From the NCBI GenBank assembly GCA_002281855.1, contig NCHQ01000014.1, forward strand, positions 97,409-161,408: 64,000 nt of DNA, read 5' to 3'. Position 1 is the first letter of the stretch. Every line of letters starts with the position of its first letter. The DNA comes from Rhodospirillales bacterium 24-66-33 (lineage in GTDB: Bacteria; Pseudomonadota; Alphaproteobacteria; Reyranellales; Reyranellaceae). Of the stretch, positions 9,625-18,722 are shown in pieces. Below the pieces are notes generated by a model. It had not been told where the DNA came from. It did no database searches and saw only the letters and a list, made by a program, of their open reading frames with translations. The translations under genes and the position numbers were made by a program.

Positions 9625-11208
9625 ATGCGGCAGGCGATAGCGGCTTTCATAGCAACACTTGCCATCGCGACGGCGCTGGCAGCGCCGGCTGGGGCGCAGG
9701 AGCCCCGGCGCGGTGGCACGCTGGTCATGGGCCAGTCGACGGGCACCACCAGCTTCAACAACGCCGTCGGGTCGGGAACCGGCATCATGGTGCCGGGCGC
9801 GCAGATCTTCGCCAGCCCGGTGATGCACGACGACAAGTGGAATCCTAAGCCGTACCTCGCCGAGTCGTGGGAACTCTCGCCCGATTCCCTCTCGATGACG
9901 CTGCACCTGCGCAAGGACGCGTTGTTCCATGACGGCGCGCCGGTCACCTCGGCCGACGTCGCGTTCTCCATACTGACGATCCGCGACAACCATCCCTTCA
10001 ACACAATGCTGGCGCCGGTCGATCGGGTCGATACGCCCGACGCCGCCACCGCCATCATCCGCCTCAAGCATCCGCATCCCGCGCTGCTCTACGCGATGGG
10101 TCCGCCGCTGATGCCGATCCTGCCCAAGCACATCTATGGCGACGGCCGGCCGATCAAGACCCATCCCAACAACACACGGGACGTCGTAGGCTCGGGCCCC
10201 TTCAGGCTGGTGGAATTCAAGCCGGGCGACCAGATCGTTCTCGAGCGGTTCGACAGGTTCTTCATCAAGGACCGGCCCTATCTCGACCGCATCATCCTGA
10301 AGACCTATCCCGACTCGCAGACCTCGATCCTCGAGCTCGAGGCAGGACGGCTGCTGCTGCAACCCTTCTTCAACCGCGTGCTCGAACTCGACCGCGCCAA
10401 GGCCAATCCGCAACTGGTCATCACCAACGAAGGCTACGCGGCGGTGGGCGGCATCAACTGGCTGCTCTTCAACAACAAGCGCAAGCCTTTCGACGACGTG
10501 CGGGTGCGCCAGGCCTTCGCGTACGCCATCGACCGCGACTTCATCGTCAAGGCGCTGCACAAGGGCCTGTCTAAGGTGGCGACCGGCCCGATCCACAGCG
10601 GCTTCCCGCAATACTCGCCGGATGTTACCAAATACAGTTTCAATCTCAAGAAGGCCGAGGAACTGCTGGATGCCGCCGGCCTCAAGAAGGGCCCGGACGG
10701 GATCCGGCTCAAGGTGACGTGCGACTACTATCCGGGCGACGAGGATGGCCAGAAGCGGCTGGCGGAATACATGAAGCCGGCGCTGAAGAAGATCGGTATC
10801 GAGGTCGAGGTGCGCGCGCCTGCCGACTTCGCGGCCTGGGCCAAGCGCATGGCGACCAAGGACTTCGACATCAGCATGGATGCGGCCTTCGCCTGGGGCG
10901 ATCCGGTGATCGGCGTCAACCGCACCTATCTCTCCACCAACATCCGGCCGCTGGTCTTCACCAACAACGCGCAGTACGAGAACCCCAAGGTCGACGCGTT
11001 GCTCGATGCCGCCGGCCGCGAGCCGGACGCCGACAAGCGCAAGGCGCTCTATGGCGAGTTCCAGAAGATCGTCACGGCGGACATGCCGCTGTTCTGGCTG
11101 ACTGAGCTGCCGTACCACACGATCTACAACAAGCGGGTCCACAATCCACCGACCACGATCTGGGGAACGGCGTCGCCGATGCTGGACGTCTGGCTCTCAG
11201 AGAAATAG
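9625..11208 (+). CDS. ABC transporter substrate-binding protein, family 5 (DppA/OppA type)
   Basis: 527 residues. A Sec signal peptide (MRQAIAAFIATLAIA..., cleavage after AGAQ near residue 25) sends it to the periplasm. The body is a family-5 solute-binding protein, with LAESWELSPDSLSMTLHLRKDALFHDG and DVRVRQAFAYAIDRD typical of peptide/nickel/opine binders. It captures the substrate for the permeases and ATPases encoded directly downstream. Substrate unknown; the catabolic neighbours suggest a small amino- or N-methyl-containing compound rather than peptides for nutrition. Confidence 0.92.
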   Translation: MRQAIAAFIATLAIATALAAPAGAQEPRRGGTLVMGQSTGTTSFNNAVGSGTGIMVPGAQIFASPVMHDDKWNPKPYLAESWELSPDSLSMTLHLRKDALFHDGAPVTSADVAFSILTIRDNHPFNTMLAPVDRVDTPDAATAIIRLKHPHPALLYAMGPPLMPILPKHIYGDGRPIKTHPNNTRDVVGSGPFRLVEFKPGDQIVLERFDRFFIKDRPYLDRIILKTYPDSQTSILELEAGRLLLQPFFNRVLELDRAKANPQLVITNEGYAAVGGINWLLFNNKRKPFDDVRVRQAFAYAIDRDFIVKALHKGLSKVATGPIHSGFPQYSPDVTKYSFNLKKAEELLDAAGLKKGPDGIRLKVTCDYYPGDEDGQKRLAEYMKPALKKIGIEVEVRAPADFAAWAKRMATKDFDISMDAAFAWGDPVIGVNRTYLSTNIRPLVFTNNAQYENPKVDALLDAAGREPDADKRKALYGEFQKIVTADMPLFWLTELPYHTIYNKRVHNPPTTIWGTASPMLDVWLSEK

Positions 11209-11215
11209 GCGCGGC

Positions 11216-12190
11216 GTGGCGCTGTTTCTCTACATGGCTCGGCGCCTGTTCTATGCCGCGATCCTCGTGATCGGGGTGCTGGTCCTGAGTTTCCTGCTGA
11301 TCCGGCTCGCGCCGGGCGATCCCGTCGACACGCTCGCGGGCCAGATGGGCGGGATGACGGAGGAGATCCGGGCCAGCCTGCGTAGCGAATACGGTCTGGA
11401 CAAGCCCACCCTGGCACAGCTCGGCATCTATCTCGAGCGTTTCGCCTCAGGCAATCTCGGCTATTCCTATTTCTTCAACCTGCCGGTCCTGTCGCTGATC
11501 CTGCAACGCCTGCCCGCGACGCTGCTGCTGGTGCTGACGGCGCTGGTTGTGGCGGTTCTCAGCGGTACGACCCTGGGCGTGCTGGCCTCGCGGCGGCCCA
11601 ATGGGCTTCTCTCGCAGGCCATCACCGTCGTCTCGGTGATCGGCTATTCGGCGCCGGTCTTCTGGACCGGCATGCTGCTGATCATCCTGTTCGCCTCGGT
11701 CCTCCCCATCCTGCCGGTCTCGGGGATGACCGCCGCGGCGGTGAGCGGCGGTTGGCTGCTCGATTCTCTCGACGTTGCGCACCATCTTGTCCTGCCCGCC
11801 ATGTCGCTGGCGGTGGTCTATCTCGCCCAGTACAGCCGGCTCACCCGCGCCAGCATGCTCGACGTGCTGGGCTCGGACTATGTGCGTACGGCGCGGGCCA
11901 AGGGGCTGGAGGAGCGGAAGGTCTTCTTCAAACATGCCTTCCGCAACGCCGTGCTGCCCATCATCACCGTCGTGGGGCTGCAGTTCGGCAACCTGCTGGC
12001 CGGTGCCATCGTGGTCGAGACCGTGTTCAACTGGCCGGGGTTGGGGCGCCTCGCGTTCGATTCGGTGCTGCGCCGGGATTATCCCACGCTGCTCGGCCTG
12101 CTGTTCTTCTCCTCGCTGCTTGTGATCGTCGCCAACCAGCTCGTCGACGTCTGCTACCGCCTCGCCGACCCGCGGATCAAGGCGTCATGA
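11216..12190 (+). CDS. ABC transporter permease, DppB type
   Basis: 324 residues, GTG start 7 bases after the SBP stop. The N-terminus MARRLFYAAILVIGVLVLSF starts the first of about six membrane segments; the loop RLAPGDPVDTLAG and the EAA-type cytoplasmic loop (DYVRTARAKGLEERKV...NAVLPI) contact the ATPase. With DppC it forms the inner-membrane channel. Stop overlaps the next gene's ATG. Confidence 0.93.
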   Translation: MALFLYMARRLFYAAILVIGVLVLSFLLIRLAPGDPVDTLAGQMGGMTEEIRASLRSEYGLDKPTLAQLGIYLERFASGNLGYSYFFNLPVLSLILQRLPATLLLVLTALVVAVLSGTTLGVLASRRPNGLLSQAITVVSVIGYSAPVFWTGMLLIILFASVLPILPVSGMTAAAVSGGWLLDSLDVAHHLVLPAMSLAVVYLAQYSRLTRASMLDVLGSDYVRTARAKGLEERKVFFKHAFRNAVLPIITVVGLQFGNLLAGAIVVETVFNWPGLGRLAFDSVLRRDYPTLLGLLFFSSLLVIVANQLVDVCYRLADPRIKAS

Positions 12191-13056
12191 GCGTCGCCGG
12201 GGTTCCGAGGGCGGAGCGTCCCTCGCTGGAGGCGATGCGTATGTTCGCCCGCAGCCCGGTGGCGGTGGGCGGCCTGGTGCTGCTGGCCGTGATCCTGCTG
12301 GTGAGCCTGGTCGGCCCGCTGGTCTACGTCGCCGATCCCTTCGACATCGTGGCCGCGCCGCTGTCGCCGCCGTTCAGCGAGGGCGCCCTGCTGGGCTCCG
12401 ATCAGCAGGGCAGGGACGTGCTGACCGGACTGATCTATGGCGGCCGGGCGACCCTGACGGTCGGCGCTGCCGCGGCGCTGATTTCCGTGGTGATCGGCAT
12501 CACGATCGGCGCGGTTGCCGGCTATTTCGGCGGCACGGTCGACGAGGTGCTGATGCGCTTCACCGAGTTCTTCCAGGTCCTGCCGTCGCTGCTCTTCGCG
12601 ATGGTCCTGGTGACGCTCTTTTCGCCAACCCTGGCCACCGTCGTGCTGGCGATCGGCGTGGTGAGTTGGCCCGGCACGGCGCGCCTCACGCGTGCGGAGT
12701 TCCTCAAGATCAAGCAATACGATTTCGTCGCCGCCGAACTGGCGATCGGCGCGCGGCGGGGGCGCATCATGTGGAAGGTGATCCTGCCCAACGCCCTGCC
12801 GCCGCTTGTCGTATCCGCTACCCTGGCGGTCGGCGCGGCAATCCTGTTCGAAGCCAGCCTGTCGTTCCTGGGGCTGGGCGATCCCAACCGGATGAGCTGG
12901 GGCCTGATGATCGGCTCGAGCCGCTCCTACATGCTGTCGAGCTGGTGGGCCGTGACTTTTCCCGGCCTGATGATCTTCCTCACCGTGCTTGCCGTCAGCC
13001 TGATCGGCGACGGGCTGAACGACGCGCTCAATCCGAAGCTGCGGGAGCGCCGCTGA
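12187..13056 (+). CDS. ABC transporter permease, DppC type
   Basis: 289 residues. The ATG overlaps the dppB-like stop (ATGA), which fixes the start although the frame is open further upstream. Shows the DppC N-terminal extension, LLGSDQQGRDVLTGLIYGGR and the EAA loop around YDFVAAELAIGARRGRIMWKV followed by ILPNALPP. Heterodimer partner of the preceding permease; coupled to the following ATPase by another 1-base ATG/TGA overlap. Confidence 0.93.
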   Translation: MSVAGVPRAERPSLEAMRMFARSPVAVGGLVLLAVILLVSLVGPLVYVADPFDIVAAPLSPPFSEGALLGSDQQGRDVLTGLIYGGRATLTVGAAAALISVVIGITIGAVAGYFGGTVDEVLMRFTEFFQVLPSLLFAMVLVTLFSPTLATVVLAIGVVSWPGTARLTRAEFLKIKQYDFVAAELAIGARRGRIMWKVILPNALPPLVVSATLAVGAAILFEASLSFLGLGDPNRMSWGLMIGSSRSYMLSSWWAVTFPGLMIFLTVLAVSLIGDGLNDALNPKLRERR

Positions 13057-14054
13057 TGGATGGCGCCCCGACGACCCTTCTCGACATCTCGGGCCTGTCT
13101 GTCGAGTTTAGCGGCGGCGGTCGCACGGCCCGCGTACTGAACGACGTGGCGCTCACGGTCGCGGCCAACGAGACCCTGGGCATCGTGGGCGAATCGGGCT
13201 GCGGCAAGAGCATGACCGCGCTCGCCATCCTGCGCCTCGTGCCGTCGCCGCCGGGCCGCATCACCGGCGGCCGGATCGTGTTCGGGGGCGAGGATCTGCT
13301 GCAGGCGCCGGAGCAGCGCTTGCGCGACGTGCGCGGCCATCGCATCGGCATGATCTTCCAGGAGCCGATGACCTCGCTCAATCCGGTGCTGACGATCGGC
13401 GACCAGCTTTCCGAGACCCTTATCAAGCACCTGAAGCTCGACGCCCGCGCGGCGCGCGCCCGGTCGATCGAACTCCTGAAGGCGGTCGGCATTCCAGCGC
13501 CCGAGCGCCGGGTCGACGAATATCCGCACCAGCTTTCGGGCGGCATGCGCCAGCGGGTAATGATCGCCATGGCGATTGGTTGCGAGCCGCAGCTTCTGAT
13601 CGCTGACGAGCCGACCACGGCGCTGGACGTCACCGTGCAGGCGCAGATCTTCGAGCTGCTGCGCGAGTTGCGCGCCCGCAGCGGCATGGGCCTGATCCTC
13701 ATCACCCACGACATGGGCGTGATCGCCGAGATGACCGATCGTGTGGCCGTCATGTACGGCGGCCGGGTCGTCGAGGAAGCGCCAACCGCGGACATTCTGT
13801 CGGCCCCGGCCCATCCCTACACGCGCGGCCTGATCGCCTGTGTGCCGGATCTCGATGCGGAGGAGGACTCAGGGGCGGATCTGCTGGAGATTGCCGGCAT
13901 GGTACCGTCGGTCTGGGACCTGCCGAAGGGCTGTCCCTTCGCCGATCGCTGCGCCGAGGCCATGCCGCGCTGCGTGGCCGAGATGCCGCCCACGAGCGTC
14001 CTGTCGGCCGGTCACCGGGTGGCCTGCTGGCTTCAAGAAGGAACGGGGCCGTGA
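13056..14054 (+). CDS. ABC transporter ATP-binding protein, DppD type
   Basis: 332 residues. Walker A GESGCGKSMTALA near residue 43, Q-loop FQEPMTSLNP, ABC signature LSGGMRQRVMIAMAI, Walker B LLIADEPTTALDV and H-loop ITHDMG are all present. The C-terminal oligopeptide extension contains CPFADRCAEAMPRC, the Cys-rich segment of peptide-importer ATPases that can carry an Fe-S cluster. Energises the importer with the next gene product. Confidence 0.94.
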   Translation: MDGAPTTLLDISGLSVEFSGGGRTARVLNDVALTVAANETLGIVGESGCGKSMTALAILRLVPSPPGRITGGRIVFGGEDLLQAPEQRLRDVRGHRIGMIFQEPMTSLNPVLTIGDQLSETLIKHLKLDARAARARSIELLKAVGIPAPERRVDEYPHQLSGGMRQRVMIAMAIGCEPQLLIADEPTTALDVTVQAQIFELLRELRARSGMGLILITHDMGVIAEMTDRVAVMYGGRVVEEAPTADILSAPAHPYTRGLIACVPDLDAEEDSGADLLEIAGMVPSVWDLPKGCPFADRCAEAMPRCVAEMPPTSVLSAGHRVACWLQEGTGP

Positions 14055-15058
14055 GCGCGCCGCTTGTGTCGGTGCGCGACCTCGCGGTCCATTTTGCGCG
14101 GCCGCACTTCAGTCCCCTGAAGCCACGCGAGACGGTGCGCGCCGTGGATGGTGTCTCCTTCGACGTCGCGAAGGGCACGACCTTGGGCATCGTCGGCGAA
14201 TCGGGTTCGGGCAAGACGACGGTGGCGCGCGGCCTGCTGCGGCTGGTGCCTGTGACCTCGGGTCGTATCGTCCTCGGCGGGACGGACATCACGGCGTTGG
14301 GCGGCGAGGAGATGCGCCAGATGCGCCGCCACATGCAGTACATTTTCCAGGATCCGTACTCCTCGCTCAACCCGCGGGTACGCGCCGGGACCATTGTGCG
14401 CTCGCCGCTCGACGTGCTGGGAATCGGTACGCCGGCCGAGCGCGAGGCGCGGGTGGCCGAGCTGTTCGCGGCGGTGGGGCTGCGGCCCGAGAGCCAGCAT
14501 CTCTTCCCGCACCAGTTCTCCGGCGGCCAGCGCCAGCGCATCAACATCGCCCGCGCCCTCGCGCCGGCTCCCGACCTGCTGGTGTGCGACGAGCCGGTGT
14601 CGGCCCTCGACGTGGCGATTCGCGCCCAGATCCTGAACCTGCTGCAGCAGCTCAAGCGCCGGCTCGGCATCACCTATCTCTTCATTTCGCACGACATGGC
14701 CGTGGTGAAGCATGTCGCCGACGAGGTGGCGGTCATGTATCTCGGCCAGATCGTCGAGCGCGCGCCGCGCACGGCCTTCTTCGCGCGACCGCTCCATCCG
14801 TACAGTGTGGCGTTGATGTCGGCGGTGCCGACCGTGCGCGGCGGCCGCGAGCGTGCCGCCAGACGTATCCGCCTGACCGGCGATCCGCCCAGTCCCATCG
14901 ATCCGCCACCCGGCTGTCGCTTTGCGGCGCGCTGCCCGGTGGCGGAACCGGCCTGCCGGCAGACCATGCCCGAGTTGCGCGAGATGGCGTCGGGCCAGTG
15001 GGTGCGGTGTCACAGGGTCGAAGTCGTCGGCGGCACGATCCGGCGGCCACTCGATTGA
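14051..15058 (+). CDS. ABC transporter ATP-binding protein, DppF type
   Basis: 335 residues, GTG start overlapping the previous stop by 4 bases. Walker A GESGSGKTTVARGLL, FQDPYSSLNPR, signature FSGGQRQRINIARAL, Walker B LLVCDEPVSALDV and H-loop ISHDM are intact; the C-terminus has CRFAARCPVAEPAC, again the Cys-rich oligopeptide-ATPase tail. Second ATPase of the five-gene importer. Confidence 0.94.
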   Translation: MSAPLVSVRDLAVHFARPHFSPLKPRETVRAVDGVSFDVAKGTTLGIVGESGSGKTTVARGLLRLVPVTSGRIVLGGTDITALGGEEMRQMRRHMQYIFQDPYSSLNPRVRAGTIVRSPLDVLGIGTPAEREARVAELFAAVGLRPESQHLFPHQFSGGQRQRINIARALAPAPDLLVCDEPVSALDVAIRAQILNLLQQLKRRLGITYLFISHDMAVVKHVADEVAVMYLGQIVERAPRTAFFARPLHPYSVALMSAVPTVRGGRERAARRIRLTGDPPSPIDPPPGCRFAARCPVAEPACRQTMPELREMASGQWVRCHRVEVVGGTIRRPLD

Positions 15059-15080
15059 CCGGCGCGTGAGGGGAGCGTCG

Positions 15081-15200
15081 ATGAGCCGCGTGATGTTGGG
15101 GATTGGCCGCCTTCTTGCAGAAGGCAGGCCGGCCGCAGGACTTCTCTTCGCCCGTCGTGCATGCCAAGGACGGACCGTAGGGTTTCCCGACAGAGTTTGA
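15081..15200 (+). CDS. Possible 39-codon small ORF upstream of aminotransferase
   Basis: ATG at 15081 is preceded by GAGGGGAG at good spacing and runs to a stop at 15200, 15 bases before the aminotransferase start. The product is basic and hydrophobic (begins MSRVMLGIGRLLAEG). A 7-bp hairpin, GCCTTCT/AGAAGGC (15109-15125), lies inside it. It may be a small protein, a translated leader or chance. Confidence 0.25.
   Translation: MSRVMLGIGRLLAEGRPAAGLLFARRACQGRTVGFPDRV
15109..15125. terminator. Short hairpin after dppF-like gene
   Basis: GCCTTCT-TGC-AGAAGGC, a perfect 7-bp stem with 3-base loop, 50 bases after the importer operon. No U-tract follows, so termination is only a suggestion; it may instead be 5' UTR structure of the aminotransferase mRNA. 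Confidence 0.3.
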
Positions 15201-15215
15201 ACAGAGAGGATAATC

Positions 15216-16589
15216 ATGGACGGACTACACGCAAACTCCCCGCACGCGCGCGACCAGCGCTATCTGGTGCACCAGCAGACGGAGCTGAAGACCTATCGCG
15301 AGCAGGGCGGCACGCTCATGGCGCGCGGCAACGGCATCCATGTGATCGACGAGTCGGGCAAGGAGTATATCGAGGCGATGGCGGGCCTGTGGTGTGCGTC
15401 GCTGGGCTTCTCGGAGAAGCGGCTGGCCGAGGCAGGCTACAAGCAGCTGCTCGATCTGCCCTACTATCATACGTTCTTCGACAAGGGTCACCTGGCCAGC
15501 GTCGACCTCGCCGAGAAGCTGCTGTCGATCGCGCCCAAGCCGATGAGCCGCGTGCTCTTCCAGTGCTCGGGCTCGGAGGCCAACGACGCCGCCATCAAGC
15601 TGGTCTGGTACTATCACAACGCCATCGGCAAGCCGGAGAAGAAGAAGATCATCGGCCGCGAGCGCGGCTATCACGGCAATACCGTCGCCTCGGTCAGCGT
15701 CTCGGGCCAGCCGCACATGCGGGCGGGCTTCGACATCCCGCTGCCGATGTTCCGCCATACCGACAATCCGCACTATTACCGCTTCCATGAAGAGGGCGAG
15801 AGCGAGGAGCAGTTCTCCGATCGCATGGCCGCCAATCTCGAGGCGCTGATCCTCGCCGAGGGGCCGGATACGGTCGGCGCCTTCTTCGGCGAGCCGGTGC
15901 AGGGCGGCGGCGGCGCCATCACCCCGCCGCGCACCTACTGGGAGAAGATCCAGAAGGTACTGAAGAAGTACGACGTGCTGTTCGTCGCCGACGAGGTGAT
16001 CGCGGGTTTCGGTCGCACCGGCAACATGTGGGGCACCGAGACCTACCAGCTGCAGCCTGACATGATCTCGTGCGCCAAGGCGCTGTCGGCGGCCTACCAG
16101 CCGATCTCAGCGCTGATGATCTCCGACAAGGTCTACGACGCGGTCGAGAGCCTGAGCGCCACCAACGGCACCTTCGGCCACGGCTTCACCTATGGCGCCC
16201 ATCCGGTCGCCTGTGCCGTCGCGCTGGAGACGCTCAAGATCTACGAGGAGCGCGACATCGTGGGCCAGGTGCGGCGCGTCGGACCCGTCATGCAGGCGGG
16301 GCTCGAGAAGTTCCGCGACCATCCGCTGGTCGGCGACGTCCGCGGCATCGGCCTGTTCGCTGGCGTCGAGCTGATGAAGGATGCCAAGGCGCGTACGCCG
16401 TGGGCGCCGGAACAGAAGATCGGCACGATGGTGCAGGACCATGCGCTGCGCCACGGTCTGATCGTACGTGCCATCGGCGACCGTATCGCCTTCACGCCGC
16501 CGCTCATCATCACCGAGGAGCAGATCGGCGAGATGTGCAAGCGCTTCGGACAGGCGTTGGATGACGCGCGAACGGAGCTGAAGCTGTAG
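15216..16589 (+). CDS. Class III PLP-dependent aminotransferase (omega-aminotransferase family)
   Basis: 457 residues with ribosome site AGAGAGGATAATC before the ATG. Shows the class III layout: GLWCASLGFSEKRL near the N-terminus, GSEANDAAIKLVWYY (phosphate cradle), YHGNTVASVSVSG, the PLP-ring Asp in LFVADEVIAGFGRTG, and the Schiff-base Lys in ISCAKALSAAYQP. Relatives move amino groups from omega-amino acids, taurine or polyamines to pyruvate or glyoxylate. Downstream of the importer it likely performs the first intracellular step on the imported amine; exact donor unknown. Confidence 0.9.
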   Translation: MDGLHANSPHARDQRYLVHQQTELKTYREQGGTLMARGNGIHVIDESGKEYIEAMAGLWCASLGFSEKRLAEAGYKQLLDLPYYHTFFDKGHLASVDLAEKLLSIAPKPMSRVLFQCSGSEANDAAIKLVWYYHNAIGKPEKKKIIGRERGYHGNTVASVSVSGQPHMRAGFDIPLPMFRHTDNPHYYRFHEEGESEEQFSDRMAANLEALILAEGPDTVGAFFGEPVQGGGGAITPPRTYWEKIQKVLKKYDVLFVADEVIAGFGRTGNMWGTETYQLQPDMISCAKALSAAYQPISALMISDKVYDAVESLSATNGTFGHGFTYGAHPVACAVALETLKIYEERDIVGQVRRVGPVMQAGLEKFRDHPLVGDVRGIGLFAGVELMKDAKARTPWAPEQKIGTMVQDHALRHGLIVRAIGDRIAFTPPLIITEEQIGEMCKRFGQALDDARTELKL

Positions 16590-16660
16590 GGGCGTCACCC
16601 CACGGCCGTTCGCCCGGCGCGGCGGATGTAACGTTTTCGGTCATCCGCACGAACACAAGG

Positions 16661-16686
16661 GAGAGGGCCGGTAACGCCGGCCTCTC
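16661..16686. terminator. Inverted repeat between aminotransferase and msrB
   Basis: GAGAGG(G)CCGG / CCGGCCTCTC with a 5-base loop and one bulged G. It sits about 75 bases after the aminotransferase stop. Good stem but no U-run, so a terminator function is tentative. Confidence 0.35.
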
Positions 16687-16764
16687 GATATCTTGGGTTG
16701 GATATGGAGACGGCCCGGCCCACATGCCGGCAGACCCTCACGCTCCGTTGAGAGGAGGCCCGTC

Positions 16765-17283
16765 ATGTCCAATTCCGTCCGGCCGAACAGAAGGAACGTC
16801 CTGAAGCTGGGGGCCGGCGTCGGCATCGCCGCCGCCGCGCTGCTTGCGGCTATGCCCTGGCGCGCGCGGCCGGCCGCTGCCGAGGCGGCCTTCAAGGTGA
16901 CCCGCACGGATGGTGAATGGAAGAAGCTCCTGACGCCGCCGCAATATGCGGTGCTGAGGGGCAACGGCACCGAGCGGCCCTATTCGAGCCCGCTCAACGA
17001 CGAGCACCGAAAGGGCATCTTTTCCTGCGCCGGCTGCCAACTCGCTCTGTTCTCGTCGGCCACCAAGTTCGACAGTCGGACCGGCTGGCCGAGTTTCTGG
17101 GCGCCGCTCGACAAGGCGGTCGGTACCGAGACCGACACCACGTTCTTCATGAAGCGCACTTCGGTGCATTGCGCCCAGTGCGGCGGCCATCTCGGGCATG
17201 TCTTCGACGACGGGCCGAAGCCGACCGGCCTGCGCTACTGCATGAACGGTGTGGCCATGACGTTTGCCGTCGCGGCTGCCTAA
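16765..17283 (+). CDS. msrB: Peptide-methionine (R)-S-oxide reductase, exported (MsrB)
   Basis: 172 residues with AGAGGAGG ribosome site. The N-terminus has a twin-arginine-like signal (RRNVLKLGAGVGIAAAALLAA) ending near AEAA, so export to the periplasm is expected. The mature part is MsrB: two zinc CxxC pairs (CAGC, CAQC), GWPSFWAPL, HLGHVFDDGP and the catalytic Cys in RYCMNG. It reduces methionine-R-sulfoxide in exported proteins. The partner MsrA follows 30 bases later. Confidence 0.94.
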   Translation: MSNSVRPNRRNVLKLGAGVGIAAAALLAAMPWRARPAAAEAAFKVTRTDGEWKKLLTPPQYAVLRGNGTERPYSSPLNDEHRKGIFSCAGCQLALFSSATKFDSRTGWPSFWAPLDKAVGTETDTTFFMKRTSVHCAQCGGHLGHVFDDGPKPTGLRYCMNGVAMTFAVAAA

Positions 17284-17313
17284 GCTTCACGTCAGCAACA
17301 GGAGGAGGGGTCC

Positions 17314-18051
17314 GTGACCGGTACCCGCTTTGATAGAGGCCGCCGCGCGGCGCTGCGCCTTTCGGGATTGGCGCTGGTCGGCGCCACGCTGTACGGCATT
17401 TTGCCGGCCGGAGCGCAGGAGGCGATGGTCGTGGTGCCCGCGCCGGCGCTCGACGAGCGCAGGCCCGACGTTACGACGGAGACCGCGGTCCTGGCCGGCG
17501 GCTGTTTCTGGGGCGTGCAGGCCGTGTACCAGCATGTGAAGGGGGTAAGCCGCGCCGTTTCGGGATACGCCGGGGGTCCCCGGGACAAGGCATCCTACGA
17601 TATGGTGACGTCGGGCCGCACTGGCCATGCCGAGGCCGTGGAAGTGACGTTCGATCCAAGGATCGTGAGCTACGGCCAGATCCTGCAGATCTTCTTCTCG
17701 GTGGCCCACAATCCCACGCAGCTCAACCGCCAGGGGCCCGATGTCGGCACGCAATACCGCTCGGCCCTGTTCTTCGCCGATCCGGCGCAGCGCCGGATCG
17801 CGGAGGCCTATATCGCGCAGCTCGATCAGGCCCGCGTCTTCCAGAAGAAGATCGTGACGCAGCTCAACGACGCCATGCCCTTCTTTGCGGCGGAAGGCTA
17901 CCACCAGGACTACGCGACGCTGAATCCGAACAGTCCCTACATCCTTCGCCACGACCTGCCCAAGATCGAAGGGCTGAAGCGCCTGTTTCCGGCGGAATGG
18001 CGCGCCGATCCCGTGCTGCTGCGCGTGTCCGGCGGCAAGGTCAGCCAATAG
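17314..18051 (+). CDS. msrA: Peptide-methionine (S)-S-oxide reductase, exported (MsrA)
   Basis: 245 residues from a GTG with GGAGGAGGGG upstream. An N-terminal signal with paired arginines (RGRRAALRLSGLALVGA) precedes AGAQ. The MsrA signature GGCFWGVQAVYQ with catalytic Cys, SGYAGG, GHAEAVEVTFDP and YHQDYATLNP are present. It repairs methionine-S-sulfoxide, complementing MsrB; both carry export signals, so the pair forms a periplasmic repair system encoded as one operon. Confidence 0.94.
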   Translation: MTGTRFDRGRRAALRLSGLALVGATLYGILPAGAQEAMVVVPAPALDERRPDVTTETAVLAGGCFWGVQAVYQHVKGVSRAVSGYAGGPRDKASYDMVTSGRTGHAEAVEVTFDPRIVSYGQILQIFFSVAHNPTQLNRQGPDVGTQYRSALFFADPAQRRIAEAYIAQLDQARVFQKKIVTQLNDAMPFFAAEGYHQDYATLNPNSPYILRHDLPKIEGLKRLFPAEWRADPVLLRVSGGKVSQ

Positions 18052-18066
18052 ATCTGGTCTGCGGAC

Positions 18067-18090
18067 GCGCGGCGGTGAAAGCCGCCGCGC
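18067..18090. terminator. Strong GC hairpin after msrA
   Basis: GCGCGGCGG / CCGCCGCGC, 9-bp perfect stem with a 6-base loop, starting 16 bases after the msrA stop and before the cupin gene. No U-tract, so Rho-independent termination would be weak. Confidence 0.45.
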
Positions 18091-18129
18091 GGTGAGGCAT
18101 AGTGCGCCGAAACCTTGGGGAGACGACGC

Positions 18130-18660
18130 ATGGTCAAGCCGGTTCGCCGGATCGTGACGGGCCACGACAGGGAGGGACGCTCGGTGTTCCTCGAGGATGG
18201 GCCGGCACCCCATCCGTTCTCGCCGTCGCACTCGCCCAATGTCGGATTGACCAACCTCTGGCTGCTCGACGCGATTCCCGCGTCGAACGAAGCCGCGCAG
18301 GGCGACCCGACCGCGCGGCCGTTCAAGCTGGAGCCGCCCGCGGCCGGCAATGTCGTACGCGTCGTAGAGTTCCCGCCCGACAGGGGGCGCAACTACGGCA
18401 ACCAGGCCGAGGTCTTCCGTCAGTACGGCGCGGCACAGGCGCACGACGACGCCGCCCGCCATCCCGGCTTTCACAAGACCCACAGCGTCGACTACGCGAT
18501 CGTCATCGAAGGCGAGATCTGGGCACTGATGGATGTCGGCGAGACGCTGATGAAGGTGGGCGACGTGCTGATCCAGCGCGGCACCAACCATGCATGGGCC
18601 AACCGCACCGACCACATCGCCCGCGTCCTGTTCGTCCTGAACGGCGCGGCGCCGGTGTGA
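18130..18660 (+). CDS. Cupin domain protein
   Basis: 176 residues, ATG preceded by TTGGGGAGACG. The C-terminal part (about residues 110-176) reads as a cupin barrel: TVDYAIVIEGEIWALMDVGE-like strand pair, then DVLIQRGTNHAWANRTD with the conserved metal His. Similar proteins are small-molecule binding or oxygenase-like cupins without a fixed role. It precedes a membrane protein gene by about 60 bases; no functional link evident. Confidence 0.75.
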   Translation: MVKPVRRIVTGHDREGRSVFLEDGPAPHPFSPSHSPNVGLTNLWLLDAIPASNEAAQGDPTARPFKLEPPAAGNVVRVVEFPPDRGRNYGNQAEVFRQYGAAQAHDDAARHPGFHKTHSVDYAIVIEGEIWALMDVGETLMKVGDVLIQRGTNHAWANRTDHIARVLFVLNGAAPV

Positions 18661-18722
18661 CGGCACCGATCCGCTGGCGGCGGCGACCCAAAACACCGCC
18701 CGTCGGACGTCCATAGCCGGAC

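Noticed and set aside
11752..12186. Longer N-terminus for the DppC-type permease
   Set aside because: It would run through the DppB coding region; the ATGA overlap at 12187 and the family N-terminus fix the start.
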